Shown: one piece after another, positions 60,538 to 64,000 of the stretch
Layout of the letters: each line of letters opens with the position of its first letter
Numbering within the stretch: position 1 is the stretch's first letter
Source: Erwinia sorbitola
GTDB taxonomy: Bacteria; Pseudomonadota; Gammaproteobacteria; Enterobacterales; Enterobacteriaceae
DNA: 64,000 bases
Direction: 5' to 3'
NCBI RefSeq assembly: GCF_009738185.1
Contig: NZ_CP046509.1
Location: forward strand, 747,501-811,500
Translations under genes and position numbers: made by a program
The notes under the pieces: generated by a model
The model's input: only the letters and a program-made list of their open reading frames with translations
Database searches by the model: none
Told to the model about the DNA's origin: nothing

Positions 60538-60659
60538 ATTCCAGTAAATCTGTAATCCGTGAAAGAGGCCTGGCAGAGTAACAGATATATGTCGTATTTC
60601 GAATCAATGACAAAGACAGACATCTTAAATCGTATTTTATTCGAACAGTTCAGTTGTTT

Positions 60660-61172
60660 TTAGGATTTCTGGAAGTTTCCGGCTTGCAGAATATCGCCGC
60701 AGTGTACGCAGCGGTATTCGCTTTCACCGCGAATGACCCGGTTATGACGTCTGACGGTGAGCTGATGCTGCTGGCAGCGGCAAAAATAGGGGAAAGCGCG
60801 GCTGCGTACCGACTCCACTTCAAACCGGTGGGTGCGACGTGCAGGTACGCCGAGTACGCTTTCCATCATCCATTTCCACTCTTTCCCATGCGGTGCAACG
60901 CGCCCGAAATGTTTCCAGACCAGTAGATGAGCCAGTTCGTGCGGGACAACTTCATCGATAAACTGTTGCTGATTTTCCAGTAATAGCACCGGATTGAGGC
61001 GAATTTCCCAAAGCTGTAGCCAGGCAGTGCCTGCCGCCGTACCGCGCTGCTGATAAACCAGTGCCGGTTCCGCATAGTTACGTTCCAGCCGCAGGTTGGC
61101 CTGCTGTAATTTTTCTCGCAGCTGGCGCATAACGGCCTGTTGCAGAGCGATGGGGAGTCTCGGGGATTTCAT
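60660..61172 (-). CDS. sprT: SprT, zinc-dependent SprT-like protein
   Basis: A 170-aa protein (E. coli SprT 165 aa). The metal motif is VVPHELAHLLVWKHFG (HExxH-type), with a C-terminal zinc ribbon FCRCQQHQL...CVHCGD. Family members related to Spartan cut DNA-bound proteins; the bacterial role is not clear. It lies between galP and endA as in E. coli. Confidence 0.93.
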   Translation of the reverse strand: MKSPRLPIALQQAVMRQLREKLQQANLRLERNYAEPALVYQQRGTAAGTAWLQLWEIRLNPVLLLENQQQFIDEVVPHELAHLLVWKHFGRVAPHGKEWKWMMESVLGVPARRTHRFEVESVRSRAFPYFCRCQQHQLTVRRHNRVIRGESEYRCVHCGDILQAGNFQKS

Positions 61173-61235
61173 AGTGGCAAGAATACGGGGCGATAACGGT
61201 CATTTCAAGCTGTCCTGTTGCCTGTAATGCCGATA

Positions 61236-61267
61236 TAAAAACGGGCCAGCATAATTGCTGACCCGTT
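61236..61267 (-). terminator. Terminator of galP
   Basis: On the minus strand AACGGGTCAGC and GCTGGCCCGTT pair with one mismatch around AATTAT, followed by TTTAT. It begins about 30 bases after the galP stop. Confidence 0.78.
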
Positions 61268-61298
61268 GTTACTGTATCGCCTGGCCGTTGTTAGCTAA

Positions 61299-62696
61299 TC
61301 AGTCACGTTGACCAATGTTACGCAGTTTTTTACCGCCTAACAGATTGCGCTCGATGTGCTCCAGCGAGACGTTTTTGGTCTCAGGGATCAGCCACAGCGT
61401 CAGGACAATGAAGAACAGGTTCAGCCCGCCGTACACCCAGAAGGTGTTTGCGTTGCCAAGATTGTTCAGCATGGTCAGGAAGGTAGCGCCCACGATCATG
61501 TTGGCAATCCAGTTAGTGGCGGTTGAAACAGTGATACCAAAATCACGCCCTTTCAACGGCTGAATCTCTGAGCACAGTACCCAGATCAGCGGGCCGGCAC
61601 TCATAGCAAAACCGATGATAAACATCAGCAGCATCGCTACCGCAAAGTACTGCGCGGTCTCTGTATGAATTCCCACGTGTAACATGGTACCCAGCACGCC
61701 CATACCTGCGGCCATAACGGCAAAGCCGAGAATCAATGTTGGCTTACGGCCCCAGCGATCCACCAGACCGATAGCAATAAAGGTCGCCAGCACGTTAATC
61801 AGACCAACAATTACCGTTCCCCACATCTGCTGGGTGGTATTGGTGAATCCGGCAATTTCAAAGATTTTTGGTGCGTAATACATGATGACGTTCATACCGG
61901 TGAACTGCTGCATTACCTGCAACAGCACACCCAGATAGACCGCACGGCGGAAGTTACTGTTGCCTTTAAACAGTGACCAGCCAGATTGTTTGATCTTCAG
62001 GCTTTCACGAATTTCATCCAGCTCACGTTTTGCCTGTTCGCTGGTATCACGCAGACGATCGAGCACGCGCTGTGCGCTGCGGAAATCACCTTTCGCCGCC
62101 AGCCAGCGCGGGCTGTTTGGCAGGAAAAATACACCAACCAGCAGCAGCAGGGCAGGGATGGTGATCACGCCGAGCATCCAGCGCCATTCGCCGCTATAGC
62201 TGAAGGCGGTATCAGACAGGTAAGCGCCCAGGATACCGATGGTAATCATCAGCTGGTACAGCGAGATCATGCTGCCGCGGATCTTCTCAGGTGCAATCTC
62301 AGAGAGATACAGCGGAGCAGTATATGACGCCACACCGACTGCAAGGCCCAGCAGCACACGAGCAACAATCAGCATGTCCGGGTTAGGCGAGAAGGCTGAC
62401 CACAGCGAACCGATGACAAACAGTACCGCACCGATCATCAGGCTTTTCTTGCGCCCGAGATAGGACGACATCCAGCCGCTGCCGACGGCACCAATTGCCG
62501 CACCAAACATCATTGAGCTGACAATCCACTCCTGCTGATGTGGCGTGACATTGAAGTCTTTAGCGATGAAGGGCAGTGCACCAGCGATAACGCCGATATC
62601 CAAGCCGAACAGCAGGCCTGCCAGTGCCGCGAGGAAGCAGACAAACAGGGTCATAGCCTTGTTCGATGTCCTGCTGCGTTTTTTATTATCAGGCAT
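61299..62696 (-). CDS. galP: GalP, galactose:proton symporter
   Basis: A 465-aa sugar-porter MFS protein with twelve helices (E. coli GalP 464 aa). Sugar-porter signatures: GLLFGLDIGVIAGALPFI, the GRKKSLM loop, RVLLGLAVGVASYTAPLYLSE, QQFTGMNVIMYYAP and PETKNVSLE. The start at 62696 (MPDNKKRSR) has a GGAGG site 5 bases upstream and matches E. coli MPDAKK. It imports galactose and glucose with protons. A CRP-like site is found at 62764. Confidence 0.95.
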   Translation of the reverse strand: MPDNKKRSRTSNKAMTLFVCFLAALAGLLFGLDIGVIAGALPFIAKDFNVTPHQQEWIVSSMMFGAAIGAVGSGWMSSYLGRKKSLMIGAVLFVIGSLWSAFSPNPDMLIVARVLLGLAVGVASYTAPLYLSEIAPEKIRGSMISLYQLMITIGILGAYLSDTAFSYSGEWRWMLGVITIPALLLLVGVFFLPNSPRWLAAKGDFRSAQRVLDRLRDTSEQAKRELDEIRESLKIKQSGWSLFKGNSNFRRAVYLGVLLQVMQQFTGMNVIMYYAPKIFEIAGFTNTTQQMWGTVIVGLINVLATFIAIGLVDRWGRKPTLILGFAVMAAGMGVLGTMLHVGIHTETAQYFAVAMLLMFIIGFAMSAGPLIWVLCSEIQPLKGRDFGITVSTATNWIANMIVGATFLTMLNNLGNANTFWVYGGLNLFFIVLTLWLIPETKNVSLEHIERNLLGGKKLRNIGQRD

Positions 62697-62763
62697 ATAC
62701 GCCTCCATTAAGTAGTCCCGCATATTGTTGTTATAGATGTTAGGTAAACCCGGTGCAGCAGAC

Positions 62764-62779
62764 TGTGCTTCAGATCACA
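62764..62779. promoter_or_regulatory. CRP-type site upstream of galP
   Basis: TGTGC-TTCAGA-TCACA, one mismatch from consensus, about 68 bases before the galP ATG. It fits the catabolite control known for E. coli galP. The rest of 62697-63032 is an AT-rich leader with no gene. Confidence 0.7.
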
Positions 62780-63032
62780 TTGGTGTAATCGCTTACACAC
62801 TTGAAGTATCTTAAAAACACTTTATATCTTGCTGTAACCCTTTGTAACCAGTAAGTCATAGTAGTTTATAGCTTTAAACCTTTTCTACGCGAACCACTAT
62901 CAGACAACGCTGAAAATAGCGCATTTTAGGATTTTGCAGAAGATTATGTTTTTTGTAATTATCTGAAATATAAATATTTATTTTGTGTAATCGTTATCAC
63001 TGCGTAATAAGCATTTCCGTACTTCAGGCATG

Positions 63033-63057
63033 AAAAAGGGCACCCGAAGGTGCCCTT
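63033..63057 (-). terminator. Terminator of metK
   Basis: On the minus strand AAGGGCACC, loop TTCG, GGTGCCCTT, then TTT. A perfect 9-bp stem with a stable UUCG tetraloop, 20 bases after the metK stop. Confidence 0.92.
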
Positions 63058-63076
63058 ATGCAGCAGGCCAAAAATG

Positions 63077-64000
63077 TTATTTCAGGCCGGCGGCTTCGCG
63101 CAGCTGTTCAGCTTTGTCGGTTTTTTCCCATGGGAAATGTTCACGACCAAAGTGACCGTATGCGGCAGTTTCGCGATAAATCGGGTGCAGCAGATCCAGC
63201 ATCTGGATCAGGCCATAAGGACGCAGGTCGAAGAACTCACGCACCAGCAGGGTCAGCTGTTCGGTAGAGACTTTCTCAGTACCGAAGGTTTCAACCATGA
63301 TGGAGGTTGGTTCTGCCACGCCAATAGCGTAGGAAACCTGAATTTCACAACGATCTGCCAGACCAGCAGCGACGATGTTTTTTGCCACGTAGCGAGCTGC
63401 GTAAGCCGCAGAACGGTCAACTTTTGACGGATCTTTACCGGAGAAAGCACCGCCGCCGTGACGAGCCATGCCGCCGTAGGTATCGACAATAATTTTACGG
63501 CCGGTCAGACCGCAGTCACCCATTGGGCCACCGATAACAAAACGACCCGTTGGGTTGATGTGGTATTTGGTGTTGGCGTTGATCCACTCTGCCGGAAGAA
63601 CTGGCTTGATGATCTCTTCCATCACTGCTTCTTGCAGCTCTTTCTGCGTAATATCTTCAGAGTGCTGAGTAGACAGTACTACCGCGTCAATACCAACGAT
63701 TTTACCGTTGTCGTACTGGAAGGTAATCTGGCTTTTTGCATCCGGACGCAGCCATGGAAGGGCGCCGCTTTTACGCACTTCTGACTGACGCTGCACCAGA
63801 CGGTGAGCATAGGTCACTGGTGCTGGCATCAGCACGTCGGTTTCGTTGGTGGCATAGCCGAACATCAGGCCCTGGTCACCAGCACCTTGTTCCAGCGGAT
63901 CGGTACGGTCAACGCCCTGATTGATGTCAGGAGACTGCTTACCAATCGCGCTCAGTACGGCGCAGGAGTTGGCATCAAAGCCCATATCGGAATGGACATA
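63077..64000 (-). CDS. metK: MetK, S-adenosylmethionine synthetase (partial)
   Basis: The C-terminal 307 residues of MetK; the N-terminus, about 76 residues by comparison with E. coli (384 aa), lies beyond the window edge at 64000. The reading frame continues open to the last base (YVHSD before MGFDANSC). Motifs: GAGDQGLMFGYA, GGPMGDCGLTGRKIIVDTYGG and GGGAFSGKDPSKVDRSAAY. It makes SAM from methionine and ATP. Confidence 0.97.
   Translation of the reverse strand, partial: YVHSDMGFDANSCAVLSAIGKQSPDINQGVDRTDPLEQGAGDQGLMFGYATNETDVLMPAPVTYAHRLVQRQSEVRKSGALPWLRPDAKSQITFQYDNGKIVGIDAVVLSTQHSEDITQKELQEAVMEEIIKPVLPAEWINANTKYHINPTGRFVIGGPMGDCGLTGRKIIVDTYGGMARHGGGAFSGKDPSKVDRSAAYAARYVAKNIVAAGLADRCEIQVSYAIGVAEPTSIMVETFGTEKVSTEQLTLLVREFFDLRPYGLIQMLDLLHPIYRETAAYGHFGREHFPWEKTDKAEQLREAAGLK

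Overview
The window is chromosomal DNA of an enterobacterium, most likely an Erwiniaceae member close to Erwinia. I infer this from protein similarity to E. coli throughout, a tRNA-Phe identical to the E. coli one as I remember it, and the gene order from speC to metK. That order (pheV, speC, mltC, yggX, mutY, trmB, yggL, yggN, hemW, rdgB, yggT, yggS, yggR, ruvX, yqgE, gshB, rsmE, endA, sprT, galP, metK) is the E. coli order, without nupG, yggM/ansB and yggU. Species is not determinable by eye.

Layout. (1) 162-5947: the pyruvate-sensing two-component system btsSR, followed on the other strand by yjiA, yjiX and the pyruvate symporter gene btsT. (2) 6255-10938: a small sugar-catabolic unit (periplasmic binding protein, Gfo/Idh/MocA oxidoreductase, xylose-isomerase-like TIM barrel) with a divergent LacI-type repressor and four copies of a palindromic operator; then a DUF1349 gene. 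(3) 11767-32664: a complete formate hydrogenlyase island: fhlA and hypEDCBA on the minus strand, then hycABCDEFGHI and hydN-fdhF-hypF-nickel permease on the plus strand. Three sigma-54 type promoters and matching inverted repeats tie the three transcription units to FhlA. The formate dehydrogenase has cysteine (TGT) where E. coli FDH-H has selenocysteine. (4) 32952-39291: an LprI-like secreted protein, then a beta-glucoside unit (GPH symporter, GH3 beta-glucosidase, AraC regulator) behind a perfect CRP-type site.

(5) 39292-41457: an AT-rich mini-island of about 1.95 kb at tRNA-Phe, bounded by a 22-bp direct repeat of the tRNA 3' end. It has no integrase. It carries a 237-aa protein with a glycine/alanine-rich hydrophobic core, an overlapping 60-aa two-helix membrane protein, and a type VI secretion Hcp gene broken by a one-base deletion. 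This looks like an orphan Hcp/effector/immunity cassette. A degraded second copy of the 237-aa gene lies just outside the left repeat, so the site seems to have been used more than once. Downstream of hcp is an unusual row of perfect short hairpins, several with GGA loops.

(6) 42480-47722: speC, then a TetR regulator divergent from a UPF0261 (Tm-1-like) gene and a PEP-hydrolase-like TIM barrel gene, occupying the place of nupG. (7) 47762-64000: conserved housekeeping genes for cell-wall turnover, DNA and nucleotide repair, tRNA and rRNA methylation, haem/radical SAM chemistry, glutathione synthesis and galactose uptake, ending in metK cut by the window edge. Intergenic palindromes, a 90-100 bp dispersed repeat and a 46-bp tandem repeat array sit among them.
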